A stretch of 64,000 bases of DNA from Roseinatronobacter domitianus. Its GTDB lineage: Bacteria; Pseudomonadota; Alphaproteobacteria; Rhodobacterales; Rhodobacteraceae. The notes under the pieces are model-generated. The model was not told the origin of the DNA. It saw only the letters and a program-made list of their open reading frames with translations, and ran no database searches. The position numbers and the translations under genes are program-made. Within the stretch, counting starts at the first letter, position 1; each line of letters opens with the position of its first letter. The stretch covers positions 151,053 to 215,052 of the forward strand of contig NZ_JALZWP010000004.1 in NCBI RefSeq assembly GCF_023336755.1, written 5' to 3'. This document shows, one piece after another, positions 47,712 through 57,061 of the stretch.

Positions 47712-49191
47712 TCGCTTCGGCCATATGCGGTGCACGCACCGAATCGCACCCGTCCAGATCGGCAATCGTGCGCGCGACGCGCAGCAACCGGTGATACCCC
47801 CGCGCGCTCAGGCCCAGACGGTCGGCGGCGCGGGTCAGCAGCGCCCGGCCTTCGGCATCCGGGGCCGCGACCTCTTCCAGCAGCGCGCCCTCGGCATCGG
47901 CATTCACCCGCACCGCCCCGCGCCCCGCATAGCGCGCGGCCTGAGCGCCCCGCGCAAGCGCCACGCGCGCAGCCACATCGCGCGAGGCTTCGCCCGTTGC
48001 GGGCAGATCCAGGTCGGCCAGCCCCACCGGCGGCACTTCCACCCGCAGATCGAACCGGTCCAGAAGAGGACCGGAAATGCGGCCCATATAATCCTCGCCA
48101 CAGGAAGGAGCGCGCGCGCAGGCGCGGTTCGGGTCAGCAAGGTAGCCGCATTTGCAAGGGTTCGCAGCAGCGACCAGCAAAAAGCGGCAAGGGTAGCGCA
48201 CATGCGCATTCGCGCGGGCGACGACAACTTCGCCGGTTTCAATGGGTTGACGCAGGGTTTCCAGCACCGCGCGCGGAAATTCGGGAAATTCATCCAGAAA
48301 CAACACGCCGTTATGCGCCAGCGAAATTTCGCCCGGCTTCGCGCCCTTGCCGCCCCCCACAATGGCCGCGACCGACGCCGTGTGATGCGGTTCGCGGTAG
48401 GGTCGCGCGCGCGAAATGCCGCCTTCATCCAGCAGGCCCGAGATCGAATGGATCATCGAGGTTTCCAATGCCTCGGCGGGGGAGAGCGGCGGCAAGATGC
48501 CTGCAAGCCGCGCCGCCAGCATGGATTTGCCCGATCCCGGCGGGCCGACCATCAGCATGTGGTGGCGTCCTGCGGCGGCGATTTCCAAGGCGCGTTTGGC
48601 CCGCTCCTGCCCTTTCACGTCGAACAGGTCGCGCGCGCCGGTGTTGGCGGTCACTTCGCCCGGTCTGGCGGGGGACAGCGGGGCTTGCCCGGTGAAATGG
48701 CGGATCAGTTGCGACAAAGAGTCGGGCGCGATGACGCGGGCAGCATCGACCCAAGCGGCCTCTGGCCCGCAAGGTGCCGGGCAAACCAGCGCAAAGCCCG
48801 CTTCGGCGGCGGCCATGGCGGCGGGCAATGCGCCGACCACAGGCACGAAAGCGCCATCCAGCGACAATTCGCCAAGGGCGACGGTGTGCGCCACGTCTTC
48901 TGATGGTAAAATATCCAGCGCAGCCAACAGGGCCATGGCGATGGGCAGATCGAAATGCGACCCTTCTTTGACAATGTCGGCGGGCGAGAGGTTAACCGTA
49001 ATCCGCTTCGAGGGCAGCGCAATCGACAACGCGCCCAAAGCTGCCCGCACCCGCTCGCGCGCTTCAGACACCGCTTTGTCAGGCAGGCCGACGATCTGAA
49101 AGGATGGCAGGCCGGGCGACAGCGCGCATTGCACCTCGATAAGGCGAGCCTCAATCCCCTCGAATGCGACTGTGAAAGCGCGTGCGACCAT
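47668..49191 (-). CDS. comM: YifB/ComM family Mg-chelatase-like AAA+ ATPase
   Basis: The 507-residue protein has a Lon-like N-terminal fold beginning MVARAFTVAFEGIEARLIEV, then AAA+ Walker A GPPGSGKSMLAARL near residue 219, Walker B LFLDEFPEF and ANPCKCGYLADPNRAC with cysteines. ComM is a branch-migration helicase for natural transformation in Vibrio. In this organism the role is assumed. The last 44 bp overlap the 3' end of the hydrolase gene on the other strand. It is divergent from rpoH. Confidence 0.93.
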   Translation of the reverse strand: MVARAFTVAFEGIEARLIEVQCALSPGLPSFQIVGLPDKAVSEARERVRAALGALSIALPSKRITVNLSPADIVKEGSHFDLPIAMALLAALDILPSEDVAHTVALGELSLDGAFVPVVGALPAAMAAAEAGFALVCPAPCGPEAAWVDAARVIAPDSLSQLIRHFTGQAPLSPARPGEVTANTGARDLFDVKGQERAKRALEIAAAGRHHMLMVGPPGSGKSMLAARLAGILPPLSPAEALETSMIHSISGLLDEGGISRARPYREPHHTASVAAIVGGGKGAKPGEISLAHNGVLFLDEFPEFPRAVLETLRQPIETGEVVVARANAHVRYPCRFLLVAAANPCKCGYLADPNRACARAPSCGEDYMGRISGPLLDRFDLRVEVPPVGLADLDLPATGEASRDVAARVALARGAQAARYAGRGAVRVNADAEGALLEEVAAPDAEGRALLTRAADRLGLSARGYHRLLRVARTIADLDGCDSVRAPHMAEAISFRLMGADQPARV

Positions 49192-49377
49192 GATCCACCC
49201 CAGTTGATCGCTGAAATATTAACGCGAAACTGGTTTCCAACTGGTTAACGCTTTCAGCGCACGCCTCGGTCACACAAGCGTGTAGCCCCCTGCGGCGGGC
49301 TGCCACAGGTAAAAAGTGAACCGGCAAAGCATCTGCCGCGTAAACACTTCAAAGAAAGCACACAGCCGGGGGAAACA
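49191..49377 (+). promoter_or_regulatory. Repeat-dense upstream region of rpoH
   Basis: AACTGGTT occurs at 49228-49235 and 49239-49246, 11 bp apart. TTAACGC occurs at 49219-49225 and 49245-49251. A GAAAC-TG-GTTTC inverted repeat lies at 49226-49237. TGATCC at 49191-49196 resembles the -35 hexamer remembered for RpoE in Rhodobacter, but I find no convincing matching -10. CCGGGGGA precedes the rpoH ATG. Confidence 0.35.
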
Positions 49378-50256
49378 ATGGCACTCGATTTCAGTGACGA
49401 CCGCAAGTTTTCGCGTCAGGCCATGAAGGCCGAATTGCTGGATGCGGAAACCGAATTGCGACTGGCCTATGCATGGCGCGACCACCGGGACGAGGCTGCG
49501 CTGCACCGGCTGATTACGGCCTATATGCGCTTGGCGATTTCGATGGCGGGCAAATTCCGCCGCTACGGCGCGCCGATGAATGACCTCATTCAAGAAGCCG
49601 GGCTGGGCCTGATGAAAGCCGCCGACAAGTTCGATCCTGATCGCGGCGTGCGCTTTTCGACCTATGCCGTGTGGTGGATCAAGGCCAGCATTCAGGATTA
49701 CGTCATGCGCAACTGGTCGATGGTGCGCACCGGGTCCACCAGCAGCCAGAAATCGTTGTTCTTCAACTTGCGCCGCGTGCAGGCCAAATTCGAGCGCGAA
49801 GCCATGGCGCGCGGCGAAACGCTTGACCCGCACCAGCTACGAGAGATGGTCGCGCGCGAAGTGGGTGTGCCCTTGCATGATGTCGAGATGATGGAAGGTC
49901 GTTTGTCCGGCTCTGACTATTCGCTGAATGCCATGCAATCGAGCGATGAAGATGGGCGCGAATGGATCGACGTTCTGGAAGACGACAGCGAGCAAGCCTC
50001 TGTTGGCGTGGAACATGCCCATGACACGGCGCAACTGCGCGAATGGCTGCTATCGGCTTTGCAGGGGCTAAGCGATCGGGAACGTTTCATCGTGCGCGAA
50101 CGCAAGCTGCGGGCCGATCCCCGCACGCTGGAATCCTTGGGCGACGAATTGGGGCTGTCGAAAGAGCGGGTGCGCCAGTTGGAAGCCGCCGCATTCCAGA
50201 AAATGCGCAAGAGCCTTGAGAACCAGTCCAAGGAAGTGTTGAACTTCCTCGCATGA
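49378..50256 (+). CDS. rpoH: RNA polymerase sigma factor RpoH (sigma-32 family)
   Basis: The 292-residue sigma factor has region 2 YMRLAISMAGKFRRYGAPMN, DLIQEAGLGLMKAADKFDP and FSTYAVWWIKASIQDYVMRN, then the RpoH box QKSLFFNLRR and region 4 LGLSKERVRQLEAAAF. It directs heat-shock or oxidative-stress genes. Rhodobacteraceae have two RpoH paralogues; this cluster position (rpoH-chaN-coaBC) recalls the RpoHII copy, but that is uncertain. The stop overlaps the next gene as ATGA. Confidence 0.94.
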   Translation: MALDFSDDRKFSRQAMKAELLDAETELRLAYAWRDHRDEAALHRLITAYMRLAISMAGKFRRYGAPMNDLIQEAGLGLMKAADKFDPDRGVRFSTYAVWWIKASIQDYVMRNWSMVRTGSTSSQKSLFFNLRRVQAKFEREAMARGETLDPHQLREMVAREVGVPLHDVEMMEGRLSGSDYSLNAMQSSDEDGREWIDVLEDDSEQASVGVEHAHDTAQLREWLLSALQGLSDRERFIVRERKLRADPRTLESLGDELGLSKERVRQLEAAAFQKMRKSLENQSKEVLNFLA

Positions 50257-51047
50257 AATGGGCCTTGCTTAGCCTTGCGTTCGCCCTGCCTGCGCAAGCC
50301 ACGGAAATCACACCGGATGGGCTGGACAGCCTGTCCGGTTTTGATGTGGCCTTCTTGGGAGAGGTGCATGACCATCCCGGACACCACCTGAACCAAGCCC
50401 GTGCCATTCGCGCGATTGAGCCTTTAGCACTGGTATTCGAGATGCTGACAGAGGCACAGGCGGCACGCGCACCTTCAACTTGGGACAACGCAGAAAGTTT
50501 GGCGAGCGCCTTGGAATGGGACGGGTCTGGCTGGCCGGATTTCGCAATCTATTACCCAATCTTTCAGGCCGCACCAGAGGCGCGCATTTACGGCGCCGCC
50601 GTGCCACGAGACCAAGCGCGCGCCCTGTTTGGCCAAGCCTTGCCAGATGTGTTCGAAGGCGATGCCGAGCGTTTTGGGTTGGATCAACCCTTGTCGGCGC
50701 CGGAACAAGCCGCGCGCGAAACGCTTCAGGCAGAGGCGCATTGCAACGCGCTTCCCGTCGATCTGCTGCCGGGCATGGTCGCGGTGCAACGTCTGCGCGA
50801 TGCAGAACTGGCCCGCGTGGCAGAATTGGCGCTGCATGAGACTGGCGGGCCTGTCGTGGTGATTACCGGCACCGGGCATGTGCGCCGCGACTGGGGTGCG
50901 CCCGCGGCACTGGCACTGGCCGCGCCACAGATAACAACCGTAACGCTGGGCCAATATGAAATGGCCGCTCCAGACCCCGCGTTGACCGATTTCTGGATCG
51001 TCACCGATGCCGTAGCACGCGACGATCCGTGCGCGGCGTTTCAATAG
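50253..51047 (+). CDS. ChaN-like haem-binding domain protein (DUF399)
   Basis: The 264-residue protein begins with a short signal peptide (MKWALLSLAFALPAQA) followed by FLGEVHDHPGHHLNQARAI, the ChaN metal/haem-ligand region. VITGTGHVRRDWGAP corresponds to the family C-terminal motif. ChaN of Campylobacter is an iron-regulated haem-binding lipoprotein; no lipobox is visible here. Four-base overlap with rpoH suggests the protein may be made under the same stress conditions. Confidence 0.82.
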   Translation: MKWALLSLAFALPAQATEITPDGLDSLSGFDVAFLGEVHDHPGHHLNQARAIRAIEPLALVFEMLTEAQAARAPSTWDNAESLASALEWDGSGWPDFAIYYPIFQAAPEARIYGAAVPRDQARALFGQALPDVFEGDAERFGLDQPLSAPEQAARETLQAEAHCNALPVDLLPGMVAVQRLRDAELARVAELALHETGGPVVVITGTGHVRRDWGAPAALALAAPQITTVTLGQYEMAAPDPALTDFWIVTDAVARDDPCAAFQ

Positions 51048-51107
51048 GGCTTTTGCCGACGCGCCTGTCGCGGTATCCCCGTGGCCAAAGCTCTAGGAGA
51101 GGCGCCA

Positions 51108-51752
51108 ATGCTGACGGGTAAACGTATTCTGGTCACATCCGGCCCCACGCATGAACCGATAGACCCGGTGCGCTACATCGCCAACCGATCTTCAGGCGCA
51201 CAGGGCACGGCAATTGCAGCGGCCTTGCGCGATCTGGGGGCGCGGGTCGTGTTTGTGACAGGCCCCGCGTCGGTGCCACCGCCCGAAGATGTAGAGGTTC
51301 TGCGCGTCGAAACCGCGCTTCAAATGCTTGCGGCCGTAGAGAGTGCCTTGCCGGTCGATGCCGCTGTGATGGCCGCTGCCGTTGCCGATTGGAGAGTGGC
51401 CAATGCCGCCCAGCAGAAGATGAAGAAAACCGCGCAAGGGCTTCCAATGCTTGAATTTATCGAGAACCCCGACATTCTGCACACGTTGTCGCAGCATGCG
51501 CAGCGGCCCAAGCTGGTTGTGGGGTTCGCCGCCGAAACCGAGAACGTGGTCGCCCATGCGTCGGCCAAGCGCGCGCGCAAAGGTTGCGATTGGATTCTGG
51601 CGAATGATGTGTCGCCCGCGACCGGCATCATGGGCGGCCCGGAAAACGCGGTTCACCTGATAACAGAAAACAAGGTCGAGGACTGGCCGCGCATGGCAAA
51701 GGCCGATGTTGCAGCCCGTTTGGCCGCGCGGATTGCAAAGGCGCTGTCATGA
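51108..51752 (+). CDS. coaB: Phosphopantothenate-cysteine ligase, stand-alone CoaB domain
   Basis: The 214-residue protein carries only the CoaB half of Coa[22 protein letters not shown] with N26 (E. coli N210 equivalent), AAAVADWRV and [12 protein letters not shown] with the KxKK lysine cluster. It joins 4'-phosphopantothenate and cysteine. The usual CoaC decarboxylase half is absent, and ChaN lies 61 bp upstream, so no room remains. AGGAGAGG lies before ATG 51108; a GTG at 51081 is an alternative. CoaC must be elsewhere. dut starts in the stop codon (ATGA). Confidence 0.9.
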   Translation: MLTGKRILVTSGPTHEPIDPVRYIANRSSGAQGTAIAAALRDLGARVVFVTGPASVPPPEDVEVLRVETALQMLAAVESALPVDAAVMAAAVADWRVANAAQQKMKKTAQGLPMLEFIENPDILHTLSQHAQRPKLVVGFAAETENVVAHASAKRARKGCDWILANDVSPATGIMGGPENAVHLITENKVEDWPRMAKADVAARLAARIAKALS

Positions 51753-52213
51753 CAGAAGTTCTATTTCGCTACCTGCCGGGTGCCGACACAGAAATCCCCT
51801 TGCCTGCCTATGCCACGGCAGGTGCCGCAGGGGCGGATATTCGCGCCAATCTTGCGGCAGAGGACCGCGACACAGGGCTAAAACTGGCCCCGATGGCGCG
51901 GGTTCTGGTGCCGACGGGGCTGGCTTGCGCCATTCCGCACGGGTTCGAGATGCAGATCCGCGCGCGCTCTGGCCTTGCGCTGAAACACGGACTGATCCTG
52001 CCCAATGCGCCCGCGACCATCGACAGCGATTATCGTGGGCCGTTGGGCGTAATCTTGCAAAACCTTGGAGACGCACCCTTTACGGTGGAACATGGCATGC
52101 GGATCGCGCAAATCGTGATCGCACCGGTTGTGCAAGCGCAGTTCCGGCAAGGGGACAACCTGCCAGAGACCACGCGCGGCGCAGGCGGCTACGGCCATAC
52201 GGGGACGCACTGA
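51749..52213 (+). CDS. dut: Deoxyuridine 5'-triphosphate nucleotidohydrolase
   Basis: This 154-residue trimeric dUTPase has the five family motifs: [46 protein letters not shown] and the C-terminal arm GAGGYGHTG. It hydrolyses dUTP to dUMP. coaBC-dut is a conserved pair in bacteria. The stop overlaps the next start by one base (TGATG). Confidence 0.96.
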   Translation: MTEVLFRYLPGADTEIPLPAYATAGAAGADIRANLAAEDRDTGLKLAPMARVLVPTGLACAIPHGFEMQIRARSGLALKHGLILPNAPATIDSDYRGPLGVILQNLGDAPFTVEHGMRIAQIVIAPVVQAQFRQGDNLPETTRGAGGYGHTGTH

Positions 52214-53259
52214 TGGGGTTGGTTCTGTTCCTGATGGCCGGGCTGTGGGTGTTGGGCTGGGTGATGAAAACACCGGTCCGGGCAAGGCTGGTCATGATCG
52301 GGCTGGTCTATCTGGTCGTTGTGATCGCGCAACTTGTCTTGCCCGAGGGCACCCCAATTCGCGTGGCGACCGGGGGCGATGTGCGCCCTTGGCTGGTGCT
52401 TGGCGGGGTCACGGGGCTTGTTGCTCTGTATATCTGGGGTTTGCGGCGGCTGGGCCGCCGTTCGGCCGCCCAGACAGACGCACCCGCAGCGCCTTCAGGC
52501 CCTTTCAGAGAGGTGGAACTGAACCGTTACGCCCGCCACATCGTTCTGCGCGAATTGGGCGGCGGGGGTCAGCGTAAACTGAAAGAGGCGAAGGTGCTGG
52601 TCATCGGCGCTGGTGGCCTTGGATCGCCCGCGCTGTTGTATCTTGCCGCAGCAGGCGTTGGCACGATTGGTGTGATCGACGACGACAGTGTCGACGGGTC
52701 CAACCTGCAACGCCAGATTATCCACCGCGATCAGGATATCGGCACACCCAAGGTCTTTTCGGCGCAAGCGGCAATGCAGGCCCTTAACCCGTTCGTTACG
52801 GTCAAACCGTATCATCGGCGGCTGACAGCGGATCTGGCCGCCAAACTGTTTGCCGAATATGATCTGATCTTGGATGGCAGTGATAATTTCGACACGCGCT
52901 ATCTGGCCAATCGTGCCGCGGTTGCAACGGGCAAGCCCTTGATGTCCGGTGCCATAACGCAATGGGAAGGGCAGATAAGCCTGTATCATCCGGCCAGTGG
53001 CGCGCCCTGCTTCGAATGCCTGTTTCCGTCGCGACCCGCCGAAGGGCTGGCGCCAAGCTGCGCAGAGGCAGGGGTGATCGCCCCCCTGCCCGGCATAATT
53101 GGCAGCCAGATGGCGCTTGAAACGATCAAGGAAATCACCGGCGCGGGTCAATCCTTACGCGGTCGGATCATGCTGCATGATGCGCTTTACGGCGAAAACC
53201 GCACGATCACGATCAACCGGCGGCCCGATTGTGCCTGTTGCGGATCAACTCAGACTTAG
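52213..53259 (+). CDS. moeB: Membrane-anchored MoeB/ThiF-type adenylyltransferase
   Basis: The 348-residue protein has three predicted N-terminal transmembrane helices (about 1-18, 25-43 and 59-77) before a MoeB/ThiF E1-like domain. That domain has GAGGLGS at 132-138, DDDSVDGSNLQRQ, DGSDNFDTRYL and zinc cysteines in CFEC and CACC. MoeB adenylates the C-terminus of MoaD, ThiF that of ThiS. There is no rhodanese domain. The membrane anchor is not in E. coli MoeB. moaD and moaE lie about 4 kb away. MoeB against ThiF cannot be decided. Confidence 0.82.
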   Translation: MGLVLFLMAGLWVLGWVMKTPVRARLVMIGLVYLVVVIAQLVLPEGTPIRVATGGDVRPWLVLGGVTGLVALYIWGLRRLGRRSAAQTDAPAAPSGPFREVELNRYARHIVLRELGGGGQRKLKEAKVLVIGAGGLGSPALLYLAAAGVGTIGVIDDDSVDGSNLQRQIIHRDQDIGTPKVFSAQAAMQALNPFVTVKPYHRRLTADLAAKLFAEYDLILDGSDNFDTRYLANRAAVATGKPLMSGAITQWEGQISLYHPASGAPCFECLFPSRPAEGLAPSCAEAGVIAPLPGIIGSQMALETIKEITGAGQSLRGRIMLHDALYGENRTITINRRPDCACCGSTQT

Positions 53260-55173
53260 GCGCAGGCGCAAAAAGCCCTTCTTGTCCGCGCCCATAACTT
53301 CGGGCGCAAAGCCGGAAATCTGGCGCAGATGGTCCAGTGCCGCCGGTGCAGTGCGCAAGACAACGCTGGCGCCTGACACCGCGAGGAACCGGAAGGGAGG
53401 AGTGGAGTCGATTTTCAACACTTCTTGCCGCTCGACATGTTCGCGCAGCACGTCGCGCACGATGGCAGGATGTTCAAAACAAATTGTGCTCGGCTCTGCG
53501 CCCGGAAAACCGCCCGCGCCCTGCGCACGGAAATTATTGGTGCACAGAACAAATTCGGCATCCATGTCCAAGGGCGCACCGGCATGACACAGGTTGCGGA
53601 TGCGGGTATGGCCGGGGTCTATTTCGGTCCCGTCATGGCTAAAACGCGCGGGTTGCGTCAGGTCTATGTCATAGGTCAGTCCATAGATGATCTCGAAATT
53701 ATAGCCCGCGAAAGCCGGGTTCATCAGCGTCTGGTCTTCTAGGTCTGGCCGGATTTGGTTGAAGGCAGAGGCCGAGCGTTCCAGCCACAGCGCGACCTGT
53801 GCCCCGGTCAAACGCGAGGCGGCCACTTTGTTGGGATAAACATACAAATCCGCCATGCTGCGCAAGGTCAACTGCCCGGCGGCAATATTGGTGAAGTTGC
53901 GTGCGCCGCCCAAGCCCCCGGCCTTCGACGGAGAGACCGCCGACAGCACCGGAAGCCCAGCAATCTTTGGGTCCATGCGTTCAATGACAAAGGCTTTTTG
54001 CGCCTGCGCCACAAGCGCCGTCGCGGCACTTGTGCCAAGATAGACGAAGAAGCTGTTGATCGGCACATCACTGCGCCCGATAGGCTGGCGAATGCTGGCC
54101 AAAACGGCGTCATGCGCGCGCTCGACAATCTTGCGCACTTTCGGGCTGCGCATGGGTTGGCTGCGATTGGCGGCCACCTGCGGAAAGTTCATGGCCGCGT
54201 CACGCAAGGCGCGCGTCTCGACATGGTGGTTGACCACGCGCCAAACCCCACCCTCGCGTTGCAAAGAGAGGTCAATCACCCCCAAATGCGACCCGAAAAA
54301 TCCGCTCATAACGGCTGGTTTTCCAGCGATCATGCCGCGCTCCACATCCACCGAAGGAATGTCCGCGAAGGCACGCGAGGGGAAGACCTGGTGCGTATGC
54401 CCCGACAGAACCACATCGACACCTTCGATCCGGGCAAGCGGAATGACGGCATTTTCCATGCCATGCGTGTAGCGCAACGGCCCGATTCCGGTATGTGCCA
54501 ACAGCACGATCAGATCAGCACCCGCAGCACGCATTTCCGGCACCCAGGCGCTGACCGCTTCGACCATGTCACGCACCTCCAGCTTGCCCTGAAGCTGCTG
54601 GCGTTCCCATGTCATGATCTGCGGCGGGGCCACCCCCAGAACACCGATGCATAGCTCGTGCATCAGCCCGATCCGGTCCGGCACCTGCCTGCGCAACAGG
54701 CTGTAGGGCTTGACCAACATATGATCTTCGCGCGGGGCGCGGCCCATTGTCTTGACGATATTGGCCGACACCACCGGAAACTCTGCCCGCGCCAGCGACT
54801 TTTCCAGAAACTCCAGCCCGTAGTTGAATTCGTGGTTTCCGATGGTGATCGCATCGTAGCGCATGGCGTTCATCGCCGCCATCACCGGGTGCAGGTCGCC
54901 ATCGCGCAGCCCCATATCATAGGCGAAGAAGTCACCAACCGGAGTGCCTTGCAAAAAGTCACCATTGTCGAACAGCAAGGTCGAACCGACCTCAGCCCGC
55001 GCACGGTCCACCAGTTCAGCCAGCCGCGACAGGCCGAAATCCGGGTTCGGACAATCGGCATAGTAGTCATAAGGGTGTAGGTGAACATGCAGATCCGTCG
55101 TCTCCAGAATACGGAGATCGACGGTCTGCCTTACGTCTGCAACCGGCATGAAGTGCAGCTTTTCCTGTCCCAT
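53245..55173 (-). CDS. cpdB: 2',3'-cyclic-nucleotide 2'-phosphodiesterase/3'-nucleotidase family protein
   Basis: The 642-residue protein has a metallophosphatase N-domain: LETTDLHVHLHPYDYY, LLFDNGDFLQGTP, TIGNHEFNYG and LSGHTHQVFPS. A C-terminal 5'-nucleotidase domain carries FNQIRPD and AGYNFEIIYGLTYDIDL, the substrate-clamp region. CpdB hydrolyses 2',3'-cyclic nucleotides and 3'-nucleotides in the periplasm. I see no signal peptide in MGQEKLHFMPVADVRQ, so its location is uncertain. The 3' end overlaps moeB by 15 bp. It is divergent from nudC. Confidence 0.87.
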   Translation of the reverse strand: MGQEKLHFMPVADVRQTVDLRILETTDLHVHLHPYDYYADCPNPDFGLSRLAELVDRARAEVGSTLLFDNGDFLQGTPVGDFFAYDMGLRDGDLHPVMAAMNAMRYDAITIGNHEFNYGLEFLEKSLARAEFPVVSANIVKTMGRAPREDHMLVKPYSLLRRQVPDRIGLMHELCIGVLGVAPPQIMTWERQQLQGKLEVRDMVEAVSAWVPEMRAAGADLIVLLAHTGIGPLRYTHGMENAVIPLARIEGVDVVLSGHTHQVFPSRAFADIPSVDVERGMIAGKPAVMSGFFGSHLGVIDLSLQREGGVWRVVNHHVETRALRDAAMNFPQVAANRSQPMRSPKVRKIVERAHDAVLASIRQPIGRSDVPINSFFVYLGTSAATALVAQAQKAFVIERMDPKIAGLPVLSAVSPSKAGGLGGARNFTNIAAGQLTLRSMADLYVYPNKVAASRLTGAQVALWLERSASAFNQIRPDLEDQTLMNPAFAGYNFEIIYGLTYDIDLTQPARFSHDGTEIDPGHTRIRNLCHAGAPLDMDAEFVLCTNNFRAQGAGGFPGAEPSTICFEHPAIVRDVLREHVERQEVLKIDSTPPFRFLAVSGASVVLRTAPAALDHLRQISGFAPEVMGADKKGFLRLRLSLS

Positions 55174-55384
55174 GACATACTTTTTCTGTTACGAGCTTTA
55201 ACCAAGTTGCACAGGAGATAAGAGAGAATTTTGACCGTGATCGTGCAAGAATGTGACATTCAAGCCATTGATGCCGTATTTGCAACGATCGGCGACATAC
55301 TGGAACAACCCTTAATTGAGCACCAATTACGCGACGTGACAAGGCTTTATGGGAAACGATCAACGCTCGGAACAGGAAAACACC

Positions 55385-56320
55385 ATGAAATGCCTTGAAA
55401 TGGCCTTTGTCGGACGCTGGGATAACCGCGCCGCAGACGAACGGGCCACATCACACACTCTGCGCATAGGGTCGCAGGTCTTGCCGTTATGGCGCGGCAA
55501 ACCGCAAATGAGCGATTACGGTCTGGCCTGGGTGAATGCCGATGACACAGCGTTGCGCCATGCCGGGGAAACCTGGCTTTATCTGGGCCGACAGGACGGG
55601 CAGCCGCGCTTTGCTGCCGACATCTCGACATGGGAACCCGATGGGCTGGATAGCGCCGCACTGGCCATGTTTGCGGACCCGACGGAACAATATTATCCGG
55701 GCGCGGAAGAGGGCACACGCTTTGCAGAATTGCGCCTTGCGATGACGCAGCTTGACCCGGCAGAGGCCGCGCTTGCCGCGACCGCCCGCGGCGTGTTCAA
55801 CTGGCACCGGTCGCATCGCTTCTGCGCCGCCTGCGGGCAGGAAAGCACGCTGGCAATGGGCGGCTGGGAGCGTCACTGCCACGCCTGCGGTGCCAAGCAT
55901 TTCCCCCGCACGGACCCGGTTGTCATCATGCTGGTCGCGCATGGCAACCGATTGCTGCTTGGCCGGTCGCATGGCTGGCCCGAAGGCATGTATTCCGCAC
56001 TTGCCGGTTTTGTCGAACCCGGCGAAACACCAGAGGCGGCCGTCGCCCGCGAGGTTCTGGAAGAGACCGGGATCACGATTTCAAACGCGCGATACCTCGG
56101 CGCACAGCCGTGGCCTTTCCCCAATTCGCTGATGCTGGGCTATCTGGCACAGGCGCGCGACGACCGCATCACGCTTGATGATGAATTGGAAGATGCACTC
56201 TGGATCAGCCGCGAAGAGCTGCTGGCCGTCATGGCAGGCGAACGCACCCACCCCAGCCCGGCCCGGCCCGGTTCTATTGCACATGCGATGATCCGCCACT
56301 GGCTTGCAGGCCATGTCTAG
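55385..56320 (+). CDS. nudC: NADH pyrophosphatase NudC (Nudix, zinc ribbon)
   Basis: The 311-residue protein has a zinc ribbon with CAACGQ and CHACGAKHFPRTDP. The Nudix box from GFVEPGETPEAAVAREVLEE and the AQPWPFPNSLMLGY block identify NudC. It hydrolyses NADH/NAD and removes NAD caps from RNA in E. coli. AGGAAA precedes ATG 55385 (MKCLEMAF); an in-frame start at 55349 is weaker. The 211 bp upstream, shared with cpdB, shows no strong motif. Confidence 0.92.
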   Translation: MKCLEMAFVGRWDNRAADERATSHTLRIGSQVLPLWRGKPQMSDYGLAWVNADDTALRHAGETWLYLGRQDGQPRFAADISTWEPDGLDSAALAMFADPTEQYYPGAEEGTRFAELRLAMTQLDPAEAALAATARGVFNWHRSHRFCAACGQESTLAMGGWERHCHACGAKHFPRTDPVVIMLVAHGNRLLLGRSHGWPEGMYSALAGFVEPGETPEAAVAREVLEETGITISNARYLGAQPWPFPNSLMLGYLAQARDDRITLDDELEDALWISREELLAVMAGERTHPSPARPGSIAHAMIRHWLAGHV

Positions 56321-56362
56321 GGCGCTCTTGCCTTTCGCGCGCGAAATAAGCAGGTTAAGGAC

Positions 56363-57061
56363 ATGACCGAGACCCCCCTTACAAAGCCACGCGCCATGCT
56401 CTGGAACCTGCCAAATATCCTGACCATCCTGCGCCTGCTGGCGGCGCCGGGTGTGGCGATATTATTCCTGTATTTCCACCGGCCCTTTGCCGATTGGTTC
56501 GCGCTCGTGTTGTTCGGACTTGCGGCTCTCACCGATTTCTTCGACGGCTACCTGGCCCGCGCCTGGAAACAGGAAACCCGGCTCGGCGCCATGCTCGACC
56601 CGATTGCCGACAAGGCCATGGTCGTAATCGCGCTTCTGGTTATCACCGGGTATTCAGGGATGGACCCGTGGCTTATCCTGCCGGCGACGGCCATCCTGTT
56701 TCGCGAGGTCTTCGTGTCTGGCCTGCGTGAATATCTGGGCGACACGGCAGGTCTTCTGAAAGTGACCAACCTTGCCAAATGGAAGACCACCGCGCAGATG
56801 ACCGCCATCGCCGTGCTGTTTCTGGCACTTGGGCTGGACTACACGCGCGAAGCCAGCAGCGCGCGCCTCGATATCGACCTGCTCGATGCACTGGACCAGA
56901 TCGGAACCTCCGACCTCTCCGTGATCGACCTCGCCACCTATGATGGCGGCGTCGTGTGGATCATCGGACTGGCCCTGATCTGGGTCGCCGCCCTGCTCAC
57001 ACTGCTCACCGGCTGGGATTATTTCCGCAAGGCCCTCCCCCATCTTGGAGCGAAACCATGA
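56363..57061 (+). CDS. pgsA: CDP-diacylglycerol-glycerol-3-phosphate 3-phosphatidyltransferase
   Basis: The 232-residue membrane enzyme makes phosphatidylglycerol phosphate. It has the CDP-alcohol phosphotransferase motif FDGYLARAWKQETRLGAMLD and several hydrophobic helices. The start MTETPLTKPRAMLWNLPNIL is typical. The uvrC gene that often precedes it is absent; nudC lies 42 bp upstream. The stop overlaps moaD as ATGA. Confidence 0.94.
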   Translation: MTETPLTKPRAMLWNLPNILTILRLLAAPGVAILFLYFHRPFADWFALVLFGLAALTDFFDGYLARAWKQETRLGAMLDPIADKAMVVIALLVITGYSGMDPWLILPATAILFREVFVSGLREYLGDTAGLLKVTNLAKWKTTAQMTAIAVLFLALGLDYTREASSARLDIDLLDALDQIGTSDLSVIDLATYDGGVVWIIGLALIWVAALLTLLTGWDYFRKALPHLGAKP

